Origin: Euzebya tangerina
GTDB taxonomy: Bacteria > Actinomycetota > Nitriliruptoria > Euzebyales > Euzebyaceae
Assembly: GCF_003074135.1 (NCBI RefSeq)
Contig: NZ_PPDK01000003.1
Coordinates: 186,001-250,000 of the forward strand
DNA length: 64,000 nucleotides
Direction: 5' to 3'
The position numbers and the translations under genes are program-made. Below are positions 53,432-61,206 of this stretch, one piece after another. The notes below the pieces were generated by a model. It was not told the DNA's origin and searched no databases. It saw nothing but the letters and a program-made list of their open reading frames with translations. Each line of letters starts with the position of its first letter. Positions within the stretch are counted from its first letter, which is position 1.

Positions 53432-54015
53432 CCTCCGACACCATCACACGAGCCGGACGAACACTCGCCCGGGCCTTCTACAACGACCCACTCTTCCGAC
53501 ATGTCATGCCTGACGACGACCGGCGAGCGCGTGCCCTCCCCCATCTCTTCGCCGGGACCGCTCGCCGTTGCCGCGCCCTCGGCGGTCTGGAGACCGTCGC
53601 CGACGCCGCCGGCGTGGCTGGCTGGCTCCCCGGAGACCGGCTGAGCATGACCGGCGCCGACGTTATGCGCTTCGGCATGCTCACCCTGCCCCTCCGGCTG
53701 ACCCTGACGGGCATGCGCCGCCTCGTGTCCCACGATGTGGCGGCGGATGAGATGATCGAGGCGCACCTCCGGCCTGGCGACGCCTACCTCTGGGTCCTGG
53801 CCGTTGATCCTGCGCGGCACGGCGAGGGCTTGGGCCGACGGGCCATGACCGCCTGCCGTGACGCCGCACGCGCATCCGGCGCCACCCGCCTGACGCTCAA
53901 GACCGAGAACCGCGACAACGTCCCGCTCTACCAGCACCTCGGATTCGAGCTCCTGGAGCAGGACATCGTGCCGTCATCGCAGCTGACCGTGTCGGTGTTC
54001 GCCCAGGACCTGTAG
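53428..54015 (+). CDS. GNAT-family N-acetyltransferase
   Basis: 195 residues with an acetyl-CoA-binding core LWVLAVDPARHGEGLGRRAMTAC (motif A, the R/Q-x-x-G-x-G/A region as H-G-E-G-L-G) and the C-terminal NVPLYQHLGFEL, typical of GNAT enzymes. ATG 53428 overlaps the preceding stop. Third gene of the TetR-controlled operon, so the system may modify and extrude or shield against the TetR ligand (inference). Confidence 0.85.
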   Translation: MTSDTITRAGRTLARAFYNDPLFRHVMPDDDRRARALPHLFAGTARRCRALGGLETVADAAGVAGWLPGDRLSMTGADVMRFGMLTLPLRLTLTGMRRLVSHDVAADEMIEAHLRPGDAYLWVLAVDPARHGEGLGRRAMTACRDAARASGATRLTLKTENRDNVPLYQHLGFELLEQDIVPSSQLTVSVFAQDL

Positions 54016-54023
54016 GCGGCGGT

Positions 54024-54800
54024 TCAGCCGGCAGAACGCCGGCGTAGGAGCACGGTTGCGCCGAGCGCCCCGATCAGGACGGCACCGAGGCCACCCAGGA
54101 CCACCAGGCGGGTGATGTCCGCCCCGCCGGGCTCGAACTGCGCGGCCACGGGCGTCTGGACCCCCGGGCCGTCGGCGACCCAGGTCAGCTCGAGCGGCCC
54201 GTCCGGATAGGGCCCGCGGACGGGGACCGACCCGGTCTCCTCCGCCTCGGCCCCCGAGGCACCCGACACCGAGAGGACGGCACCGGGTGTCTGGACCGCC
54301 AAGCTCGAGGACACCACGTCCTGCAGTTGCGCCTCGAGCGCCGCGAGATCGATGCCGAGGTCAGCGGCTGCCGGCTCTCTCACCTCCAGCGGCAACGATC
54401 CCTCCAGCGAGATGATCTCGGTCTCCGGATCGACGCTCAGGCTGAGGGGCCCGAGCAGCCGGGCCTCGGGGGCATCGAGCGCATCCGCCAGCTCGCCGTA
54501 CCGGGCCGCGAACGCATCGGGGTCGTCGAAGTCCGCGGTCACCGTGACGGTCCTCGATCCGGTCGTCTCGTCGATGTGATCCTGGACGTCCCACGGCGTC
54601 GATGCCTGCTCGATTCGCTGGACCATGGTGCCGAGCGGATCCACTCCGGCGGAATCCGCTGCACGGTTCAGTTCCGAATCAGTAATGATGGACAGCGATA
54701 TCGTCCCGCTCGCATCGTCCTGGACATCGAGCTGCAGTCCGATGTCCAGGCGACACCCGACCAGGACGACGGCGAGGCAGACCAGCACATAGTTCCTCAA
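54024..54800 (-). CDS. LppM-like lipoprotein with C-terminal membrane helix
   Basis: 258 residues. A signal sequence ends in the lipobox VVLVGC, giving lipid-anchored Cys16; a C-terminal membrane helix (LVVLGGLGAVLIGALGATVLL) is followed by Arg residues. The body (DASGTISLSIITDSE, then TVTADFDDPDAFAARYGEL) fits the LppM domain found in actinobacterial surface lipoproteins. It starts at TTG 54800. Divergent from the PilB-like gene with a 29-bp gap. Confidence 0.75.
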   Translation of the reverse strand: MRNYVLVCLAVVLVGCRLDIGLQLDVQDDASGTISLSIITDSELNRAADSAGVDPLGTMVQRIEQASTPWDVQDHIDETTGSRTVTVTADFDDPDAFAARYGELADALDAPEARLLGPLSLSVDPETEIISLEGSLPLEVREPAAADLGIDLAALEAQLQDVVSSSLAVQTPGAVLSVSGASGAEAEETGSVPVRGPYPDGPLELTWVADGPGVQTPVAAQFEPGGADITRLVVLGGLGAVLIGALGATVLLRRRSAG

Positions 54801-54829
54801 GATGGGAAGGCAGGCTACCGATACTTCCG

Positions 54830-56893
54830 ATGACGATGCCTGAAGGACGCGGAAAGAAGCCGATAGGTGAGTGGCTGGTCGCCGAGGACCTCCTCACCCA
54901 GGGAGAGCTGCTCGAAGCTCTCGGCTCCCGCATGGTGGTCGACGGGAAGCGCGAGCGCCTGGGCGAGACGATCGCCCGTCTGGGATTCGTCTCCCAGGAG
55001 GACATCTCCCGGGCGGTGGCCAAGCAGTTCGGTCTGGAGTTCGCCAACAACGACCTGCCGACCGCGCACACCGGCGCCCGCGACCTGGTGCCCGAGCCCA
55101 TGGCTCGTCGGCACGGCATCGTGCCGCTGTGGAACGAGGTCGACGGCACACTCGTGGTCTTGACGTCCGACCCCACGGACATCGTGGCCATGGACGACGT
55201 CCGGCTCTCTGCCGGCGCCCGTCGCATCCGCCCCATCGTCACGCCGCCCAGCCGCATCCCGGAGGCGATGAAGCAGGTCTTCCGCCCGGACGGCAGCCGC
55301 GCCGGCGACCTGGTCGACGAGATCACCTCACAGTCCGCCGCGGCCAAGGAAGTCGAGGAGCTCGAGGAGGCCGTCGAGGAAGCCGGGCCGATCATCCGCC
55401 TGGCCGAGCAGATCATCCACGACGCCCTGCACGGCAACGCCTCGGACATCCACGTCGAACCCGGCAAGGACAAGGCCCGGGTCCGCTACCGCGTCGACGG
55501 TGTGCTGCACGAGGTGATGACCCTCCCTCGTGCGATCCACGCTCCGCTGATCTCCCGCCTCAAGCTGATCGCGCAGCTCGACATCGCCGAACGGCGGCGT
55601 CCGCAGGACGGTCGCTCGACCTACCGCTCCGCCACCGGAGAGGTCGACCTCCGTGTCTCGACCCTCCCACTGCTGCACGGCGAGAAGATGGTCATGCGGC
55701 TGCTGCGCAAGGGCGCCGAACAGCTGCAGTTGGATGAGGTCGGCCTCTCCGACCAGCAACTCGACAACGTCCTGGCTCACATCGAGCGCCCCCAGGGGCT
55801 GTGTCTGCTGACCGGGCCGACAGGAGCCGGAAAGACCTCAACCCTCTACGCCTTCCTGTCCCACCTCGCCGACGACTCGCACAACCTGATCACCATCGAG
55901 GATCCGGTCGAGTACGAGCTGCCGAGCGTGAACCAGACGCCGGTCAACCACAAGATCGGCTTCACCTTCTCATCGGCCCTGAAGACCGTGCTCCGGCAGG
56001 ACCCGGACGTCGTCATGGTGGGTGAGATCCGCGACTTCGACACGGCTGAGCTCGCACTCCAGGCCTCCCTGACCGGGCACATGGTGTTCTCCACGCTCCA
56101 CACCAACGACGCACCTGGCGCTGTCACCCGACTGGCCGACCTCGGCATCCCCGACTACCTGATCGCCTCGTCGCTGACCATGGTCGTGGCCCAGCGGCTC
56201 GGTCGTCGTGTCTGCAGCAAGTGCGCCGAGCCGCACACCCCCACCGAGCGGGAGATCGCCCGGCTGCGCCTGAGCCGCGAGGACATCGAGTTCGACGGCT
56301 GGGTCAAGGGCCGCGGCTGCAAGGCGTGTGGGAGCACCGGCTACAAGGGTCGGATCGCATTCCTCGAGATCCTCAGCGTCGACAAGAACGTCCGGACGGC
56401 CCTGCTGCGCAAGGCCGAGGAGGACCAGATCCGACGCGCCGCGCGCAAGGGCGGGCTGCGGTCGCTTCGCGAAGACGGGTTGACCAAGGCTCGCATGGGC
56501 ATCACCACACTCGAGGAGGTCATGCGGACCACCCCGACCGACCTCGTCGCCGAGGAGGACGCGATCCTGAAGGAGCTGGCCTCCGAGGACGACGACGCGG
56601 TCGCGAAGATCATGGCCGCCGTCGAGGAGGAGGCCACGTACTCCGCTGGTCTGCTGGCCGCCGGTGACGCCGAAGAGGAGCCGGTCCCGAGCGATCCACC
56701 GTTCCAACGCGTTGAGGTCGAGGAACTCGAGCGCATCGTGGAGTCTCCGCGCCACGCCGCCGACTCGATCGAGGCAGGAGCAGCTGAGCCGAAGGGGGTC
56801 GCCGGGTCCGCACTCAAGGTCGATACCGAGGTGATGGTCGCCGACCGGCCTTCGGTGCACGATCTGGAGCGAATGCTCGAAGACAGGGAGTGA
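54830..56893 (+). CDS. PilB/GspE-type secretion or pilus-assembly ATPase
   Basis: 687 residues. The N-terminal MshEN-like domain (IGEWLVAEDLLTQGELLEAL, then LGETIARLGFVSQEDI) precedes the AAA-like ATPase with Walker A GPTGAGKTST near 330, Asp-box ITIEDPVEYELP, Walker B VVMVGEIRD, and a four-Cys zinc site CSKC near 462 and CKAC near 497. It would power extension of a type IV pilus or type II secretion pseudopilus. No pilin, PilC, PilT or PilM is in the window, so it stands alone. An acidic ~120-residue C-terminal extension after the usual domain end is unusual. Confidence 0.88.
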   Translation: MTMPEGRGKKPIGEWLVAEDLLTQGELLEALGSRMVVDGKRERLGETIARLGFVSQEDISRAVAKQFGLEFANNDLPTAHTGARDLVPEPMARRHGIVPLWNEVDGTLVVLTSDPTDIVAMDDVRLSAGARRIRPIVTPPSRIPEAMKQVFRPDGSRAGDLVDEITSQSAAAKEVEELEEAVEEAGPIIRLAEQIIHDALHGNASDIHVEPGKDKARVRYRVDGVLHEVMTLPRAIHAPLISRLKLIAQLDIAERRRPQDGRSTYRSATGEVDLRVSTLPLLHGEKMVMRLLRKGAEQLQLDEVGLSDQQLDNVLAHIERPQGLCLLTGPTGAGKTSTLYAFLSHLADDSHNLITIEDPVEYELPSVNQTPVNHKIGFTFSSALKTVLRQDPDVVMVGEIRDFDTAELALQASLTGHMVFSTLHTNDAPGAVTRLADLGIPDYLIASSLTMVVAQRLGRRVCSKCAEPHTPTEREIARLRLSREDIEFDGWVKGRGCKACGSTGYKGRIAFLEILSVDKNVRTALLRKAEEDQIRRAARKGGLRSLREDGLTKARMGITTLEEVMRTTPTDLVAEEDAILKELASEDDDAVAKIMAAVEEEATYSAGLLAAGDAEEEPVPSDPPFQRVEVEELERIVESPRHAADSIEAGAAEPKGVAGSALKVDTEVMVADRPSVHDLERMLEDRE

Positions 56894-56972
56894 GGACCGG
56901 GAGGCAAACGGGGAGTAGGGCCGGAGGAGGCACGGGTACCATCGGCCACACCCCCTCAACTTGAAAGGTCAC

Positions 56973-58097
56973 GTGCCTCCTGTGCCCACAACAGACCAGA
57001 TCATGGCAGCTCTGGGAACCGTCGACGACCCGGAGATCGGACAGCCGATCACCGACCTCGGCATGGTCGAAGCCGCCGAGATGGAGGGCACGACCGCCAT
57101 CGTCGATGTCCTGTTGACGGTTCCGGGATGCCCCATGAAGGACACCATCCGCAGTGAGGTGACCAAGGCGCTGATCGACCTCGATGGCATCGACGCCGTG
57201 GACGTCCGACTCGGGTCCATGACCGAGCAACAGCGGGCCAGCCTGGCCGAGAAGGTTCGTGGCGGCGCCGGCAAGGCGCCTGGTGGCCAGGTCGTCATCC
57301 CGTTCGCGCAGTCCGACTCCACCACCAAGGTCGTCGCCATCGCCTCCGGGAAGGGCGGGGTGGGGAAGTCCTCGGTGACGACCAACCTGGCTGTCGCACT
57401 GGCCGAGCAGGGGCAGAGCGTCGGCATCCTGGACGCCGACGTCTGGGGGTACTCGATCCCGCGGATGTTGGGTGTCGAGGGCCGTCCCGTCGCCTTCAAC
57501 AACATGGTGATGCCGCTCCAGGCCCACGGGGTCAAGGTCATCTCCATCGGGTTCTTCATCGACGCAGAGAAGCCAGTCATCTGGCGGGGCCCGATGTTGC
57601 ACCGTGCCCTGCAGCAGTTCCTGGCCGACGTGCACTGGGGCGATCTGGACTTCCTGCTCTGCGACCTGCCGCCGGGAACCGGCGACATCGCGATCTCGCT
57701 GGCTCAGATGCTGCCCAACGCGGACATGCTCGTGGTGACCACACCACAGCAGGCGGCTCAGCGCGTGGCACTGCGGGCGGGCCAGATGACGGCTCAGACC
57801 GGCATGCGCGTCTCCGGAGTGATCGAGAACATGGCCACGTTCGTGGCACCGGACACCGGCCAGGAGTACCGCATCTTCGGCGAGGGAGGTGGCCAGCTGC
57901 TGGCTGCAGAACTCGACACCGAGGTATGGGGCTCGATCCCGATCGACACCCGTCTGCGGGCAGGATCTGACGCCGGCACACCCATCGTCATCAGCGACCC
58001 CGACTCCGAGGCCAGCCAGCGCTTCACCGAGATGGCCACGCGCCTGGCCAAGACCCGCACCTCCCTGGTGGGCAAGTCCCTGCCCCTCTCCTTCTGA
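56973..58097 (+). CDS. mrp: Mrp/ApbC-family iron-sulfur carrier ATPase
   Basis: 374 residues. An N-terminal MIP18/DUF59 domain (VDDPEIGQPITDLGMV, then VPGCPMKDTI) is joined to a P-loop ATPase with deviant Walker A ASGKGGVGKSS near 126, LDADVWGYSIPRML, and DLPPGTGDIAISL. It carries Fe-S clusters to apoproteins. The region where many homologues have a CxxC (after VIENMATF) reads VAPDTGQEY, so the bridging-cluster Cys pair is missing; this also occurs in other actinobacterial members (as recalled). Start GTG 56973 behind AAAGG; GTG 56982 is also possible. A -10-like TACCAT lies at 56937-56942. Confidence 0.9.
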   Translation: MPPVPTTDQIMAALGTVDDPEIGQPITDLGMVEAAEMEGTTAIVDVLLTVPGCPMKDTIRSEVTKALIDLDGIDAVDVRLGSMTEQQRASLAEKVRGGAGKAPGGQVVIPFAQSDSTTKVVAIASGKGGVGKSSVTTNLAVALAEQGQSVGILDADVWGYSIPRMLGVEGRPVAFNNMVMPLQAHGVKVISIGFFIDAEKPVIWRGPMLHRALQQFLADVHWGDLDFLLCDLPPGTGDIAISLAQMLPNADMLVVTTPQQAAQRVALRAGQMTAQTGMRVSGVIENMATFVAPDTGQEYRIFGEGGGQLLAAELDTEVWGSIPIDTRLRAGSDAGTPIVISDPDSEASQRFTEMATRLAKTRTSLVGKSLPLSF

Positions 58098-58132
58098 CGC
58101 GGAGGAAAACGCCAGGAAAACCGAAAAAGGAC

Positions 58133-58162
58133 TTGCGGTGTCTTAGGTGCATGTCTTAGGTT
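58133..58162 (+). promoter_or_regulatory. Promoter of the putative structured RNA
   Basis: The -35 TTGCGG (58133-58138), an 18-bp spacer and the -10 TAGGTT (58157-58162). Initiation six to seven bases downstream would place the 5' end at ~58169, exactly the start of the closing stem of the structured RNA. Confidence 0.55.
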
Positions 58163-58168
58163 CCTCCC

Positions 58169-58317
58169 TGCACTCGGAGAGCTTGACCGACAACCAAAGA
58201 GTTGGCTCACCGAGGATGTAAGTCAACCGCGCAGGACAAGGTCTCCGGACCGAGAAGTCGTTCCTCCTCGTCGCCTCCGAGTGCACCCAAATCCCTTCCG
58301 CTCACGCGGGAGGGATT
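58169..58317 (+). ncRNA. Putative stand-alone structured RNA with terminator
   Basis: The closing stem TGCACTCGGAG (58169-58179) pairs perfectly with CTCCGAGTGCA (58275-58285). Inside are TTGAC/GTCAA (58183-58187 and 58222-58226) enclosing CCAA-AGAG-TTGG, and the hairpin GGTC-TCCG-GACC (58240-58251), compatible with a three-way junction. Downstream, a 12-bp stem with one U-G pair and loop TCAC (58290-58317), followed by a weak T-rich stretch, looks like an intrinsic terminator. Promoter, fold and terminator together suggest an independent small-RNA gene of ~120-150 nt. It could instead be a leader for the serine hydrolase, but that gene has its own TAGGGT element after the terminator. No known RNA family was recognised. 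Confidence 0.55.
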
Positions 58318-58336
58318 CGTGGTTTCTGGGAGCCGG

Positions 58337-58342
58337 TAGGGT
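58337..58342 (+). promoter_or_regulatory. -10 element of the serine hydrolase gene
   Basis: TAGGGT ends six bases before ATG 58349 with no Shine-Dalgarno sequence, suggesting a leaderless transcript separate from the upstream RNA. Confidence 0.5.
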
Positions 58343-58348
58343 CCGCTC

Positions 58349-59785
58349 ATGCGCTCTCCCGCCCAGGTTCCTCGGACCACGATCGGCGCCACCATCGCCA
58401 GCATCGACTCGTGGCTGTCCTACCAGCAGCGGTATCAACGGGTTCCGGCGGTGCAGGCGGCGGTGTGGCTGGATGGTGAGATCGTGCTGTCGGCCGCCTA
58501 CGGCCACGCCGACCTGGAGACCCGGGAGGCCGTTCGCACCGATCACCGCATCCGGGTCGCATCCCACTCCAAGATCATCACCGCGACGGCGATCATGCAG
58601 CTGGCCGAGGCTGGGCGCCTTCGCCTGGACGACCCACTGCGGGAGCACCTGCCGTGGATCGCGGGGACGGCCCTCGCGGACCGCACCCTCGCGCAGCTGA
58701 TGGGGCACCGCGCGGGCATCTTCCGCGACTCCTCTGATGGCTCGCACTGGCAGCTCGACCGCCCCTTCCCCGGCACCGACGACCTGCGGGATCGGGTGTG
58801 CGCCGACGAGGCTGCCACCCTCGGCACCGACGTCCGGTTCAAGTACTCCAACATCGGCTACGGGCTGCTCGGACAGGTCATCGAGGTCGTCACCGGCCAG
58901 ACCTGGGGCGACCACGTGACCGGTGCGGTGTTCGAACCCGCGGGCATGTACCACACCGGCCCCGACTGGACACCCGCGGCACGCGGGCCGTTCGCCACCG
59001 CCTACTCGGGGCTGACGTGGTCGGACAGTCGGGTACCCATCGAACAGGTCGGCACCCACGCGCTGGCCTCCGCGACCGGGGTCTACTCCACGGCCGAGGA
59101 CCTGTGCCGATTGGGCGCGACCTTCGTCGAAGGCGACGAGACGCTGCTGTCCGAGGCCAGCAAGCGCGCGATGACCGCCACCCCGATGCCAGTCGACGGG
59201 GTCCCTGGACTGGACTACGGCCTCGGTCTGATGGTTGCGTCGGTGAACGACCGCCGGCTGCTGGGCCACGCCGGCGGCTGGCCCGGCAGCATCAGCCGAC
59301 TGCTGGTCGATCCCGAGCAGCGGTTTGCCGTCGCCGTCCTGACCACCGCCATCGACGGGCCGGCACGCGCGTTGGCCGAGGGTGCCGCCAAGCTGCTGCT
59401 CCACGCCGCCTCCACCAGCCCGGACCCCGGCGCGACCTCCAGCCGGTCGTCCGGGTCTGGGGAGGCGACGCCACCCGACGACCCCGATGATGTCCTGGGT
59501 CGCTACGTCAACGTCTGGGGAGTCCGCGACCTGACCCGGGTCGGCCATGACCTGTTGCTGCTGGACGCCACCGAGGCCGACCCGCTCGCCGGGGCCACCT
59601 GGCTGACGCCGGATGGCGACGACCGCTTCCTCATGACCCGCGGGATGGGCTTCGGGTCCGTCGGCGAGGCCGTCACCGTCGAGCGGGGTGACGCTGGTGC
59701 TGTCCGCGCCATCCGGGTCGGCGGTGCTCGCATGACGCCGTTCGATGGGACGCCGCAGCCCACCGCACCGATCCGCCTGGACTGA
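58349..59785 (+). CDS. Class-C beta-lactamase-fold serine hydrolase
   Basis: 478 residues. Active-site motifs are SHSK (Ser72-x-x-Lys75), YSN near 167 and HAG near 307, in the order of the AmpC/DD-peptidase/esterase family. No signal peptide is evident, so it is likely cytoplasmic and more probably an esterase or amidase than a beta-lactamase. A ~30-residue Pro/Ser-rich linker near 360 leads to a C-terminal beta domain (ILGRYVN-like LGRYVNVWGV). Convergent with the ferredoxin gene. Confidence 0.88.
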   Translation: MRSPAQVPRTTIGATIASIDSWLSYQQRYQRVPAVQAAVWLDGEIVLSAAYGHADLETREAVRTDHRIRVASHSKIITATAIMQLAEAGRLRLDDPLREHLPWIAGTALADRTLAQLMGHRAGIFRDSSDGSHWQLDRPFPGTDDLRDRVCADEAATLGTDVRFKYSNIGYGLLGQVIEVVTGQTWGDHVTGAVFEPAGMYHTGPDWTPAARGPFATAYSGLTWSDSRVPIEQVGTHALASATGVYSTAEDLCRLGATFVEGDETLLSEASKRAMTATPMPVDGVPGLDYGLGLMVASVNDRRLLGHAGGWPGSISRLLVDPEQRFAVAVLTTAIDGPARALAEGAAKLLLHAASTSPDPGATSSRSSGSGEATPPDDPDDVLGRYVNVWGVRDLTRVGHDLLLLDATEADPLAGATWLTPDGDDRFLMTRGMGFGSVGEAVTVERGDAGAVRAIRVGGARMTPFDGTPQPTAPIRLD

Positions 59786-59812
59786 CCGGACAGGACCGCC
59801 CAAAAACGACCG

Positions 59813-59836
59813 CTGGACCCGCGGTGGCGGGTCCAG
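59813..59836. terminator. Bidirectional terminator between hydrolase and ferredoxin genes
   Basis: A perfect 10-bp stem CTGGACCCGC (59813-59822) and GCGGGTCCAG (59827-59836) with a GGTG loop. On the minus strand it is followed by a run of five Ts, a proper intrinsic terminator for the ferredoxin gene; it may also serve the plus strand. Confidence 0.8.
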
Positions 59837-59879
59837 TCGGTTCAGCTCTTGGTGTGGTCAGGGTCACCGACCAGCCGGC

Positions 59880-60200
59880 TCATTCCCAGGCAGCCACCTT
59901 GGGGTGGTCGACGCCGGAAGCACCAACCTTCGCCGCCCCACCCGGCGAACCCACGCCAGAGACCGAGTCCTCGAAGTACTCGGCATTGATCGGCGTGAAC
60001 TCCTTCCACTCATCCGGGACGTCGTCCTCGTAGAAGATGGCCTCAACCGGGCAGGCCGGCTCACATGCCCCGCAGTCGACGCACTCGTCGGGGTGGATGT
60101 ACAGCATCCGGTCCCCCTCGTAGATGCAGTCGACCGGGCACTCCTCGATGCAGGCCTTGTCCTTCACATCGATGCACGGCTCGGCGATCGTGTACGTCAT
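59880..60200 (-). CDS. fdxA: 7Fe ferredoxin (FdxA type)
   Basis: 106 residues. Cys pattern CIDVKDKACIEECPVDC and CVDCGACEPACP (Cys9, 17, 21, 25, 40, 43, 46, 50) with the N-terminus MTYTIAEPC and the C-terminal SPGGAAK, as in actinobacterial [3Fe-4S][4Fe-4S] FdxA. It carries low-potential electrons, for example to P450s or other redox enzymes. ATG 60200 follows TAGGAG. It has its own terminator. Confidence 0.95.
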   Translation of the reverse strand: MTYTIAEPCIDVKDKACIEECPVDCIYEGDRMLYIHPDECVDCGACEPACPVEAIFYEDDVPDEWKEFTPINAEYFEDSVSGVGSPGGAAKVGASGVDHPKVAAWE

Positions 60201-60266
60201 GGTTGTAGTGCTCCTATGGGTGGCATGTTCGGACCGCGGTGCACACCATACCCTCCTTGTGACGCC

Positions 60267-60941
60267 ATGTACCCGCAGATCACAGCAGATGACGGCACCA
60301 AGGTGTCGGGTGTGTTGCGCTCCCCCACCCCGCTGGAAGGCACACCAGGCGCGGGCGACCGGCCGACGGGCATCGCGGTCCTGCTGCACCCGCACCCGGC
60401 GTACGGCGGCGACCGCGACGTCTGGCTCCTCCCACAGATCGCCCAAGCCCTTGCTGCCGCTGACTGGGCGAGCCTGCGGATCAACTTCCGAGGCGTCGGC
60501 GACTCAGGAGGACAGCAGACCTCCGGTGAGCTGGAGCACCTCGATGCGACGGCTGCCATGGCCTGGCTGCGACGCCAGTACCCGACCGTGGCGAGGGCAG
60601 CCGTGGTCGGCTGGTCGTTCGGGGCGATGATCGGCCTGCGACTGGGGGCTGCGGCCGACCACTGGATCGGGATCGCCCCACCGACCCGGCAGGTGGAGGG
60701 CCTGCAGTTGCTCGGCCCGCTGGTACCGGAGGACCTGCCGCCGCGCCGGTCGATCATCGTCGGCAGCGACGACCAGTTCTTCCCGCCACAGACCACCAGC
60801 ATCCTCCGACCCGACGACGTCTGCGTGGTGGAGGGAACGGACCACTTCTTCTTCGACCGTGATCCCGAGGTGGCCGACCTCGTCGTGTCCCTGCTATCCG
60901 GCACTGCGACCCCATCGCCAACCACATCGCCGACCACATGA
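60267..60941 (+). CDS. Alpha/beta hydrolase (dienelactone-hydrolase/YkgM-like small esterase)
   Basis: 224 residues. Nucleophile elbow GWSFGA, oxyanion region LLHPHPAYGG, RGVGDSGG, and a late His in GTDHFFF fit small alpha/beta hydrolases that act on short acyl or lactone bonds. Substrate unknown. ATG 60267 lies 12 bases after TACCCT. Its stop overlaps the start of the SH3-like gene, indicating coupled expression. Confidence 0.85.
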   Translation: MYPQITADDGTKVSGVLRSPTPLEGTPGAGDRPTGIAVLLHPHPAYGGDRDVWLLPQIAQALAAADWASLRINFRGVGDSGGQQTSGELEHLDATAAMAWLRRQYPTVARAAVVGWSFGAMIGLRLGAAADHWIGIAPPTRQVEGLQLLGPLVPEDLPPRRSIIVGSDDQFFPPQTTSILRPDDVCVVEGTDHFFFDRDPEVADLVVSLLSGTATPSPTTSPTT

Positions 60942-61195
60942 GCGACTTCAGCTTGCGCGGACGCTACGTCGTCAGGATCACACCGGCTGATGTCGGCCGA
61001 CGGGTGTCGGTGCGTGCGCGGGTTGGCGAGGACGCCGGTGGCCCGCAGTTCACCGACGCCGTCGGCACGCTGGAGTCCTGGTCTGACGGGATTCTGGTGA
61101 TCCGACGCCGAGACGGGCAGCGCACGGAGGTGGACGAAGTCGCGATGGTGGCGGGAAAGACCCTGCCGCCTCCGCCGACCCTTCCCCGAGGCTGA
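60938..61195 (+). CDS. Stand-alone SH3-like domain (Rv0428c N-domain type)
   Basis: 85 residues. The sequence VRITPADVGRRVSVRAR, then TDAVGTLESWSDGILVIRRRDG and VAMVAGKTLPPPP matches the SH3-like N-terminal domain that, in homologues such as Rv0428c, is fused to a GNAT acetyltransferase (as recalled). Here it ends after the domain with a Pro tail and no GNAT follows. ATG 60938 overlaps the hydrolase stop (ATGA). Role unknown, perhaps a small adaptor. Confidence 0.7.
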   Translation: MSDFSLRGRYVVRITPADVGRRVSVRARVGEDAGGPQFTDAVGTLESWSDGILVIRRRDGQRTEVDEVAMVAGKTLPPPPTLPRG

Positions 61196-61206
61196 TCCGT
61201 CCTGGC

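Noticed and set aside
58141-58260. Resemblance to the M-box magnesium riboswitch (CTTAGGT, GTCAAC, GGACAAGG fragments)
   Set aside because: The core CGCUGCUGCCC and GUGCUAAAGCUC segments are absent, and the downstream gene is not magnesium-related. I keep it as an unknown structured RNA.
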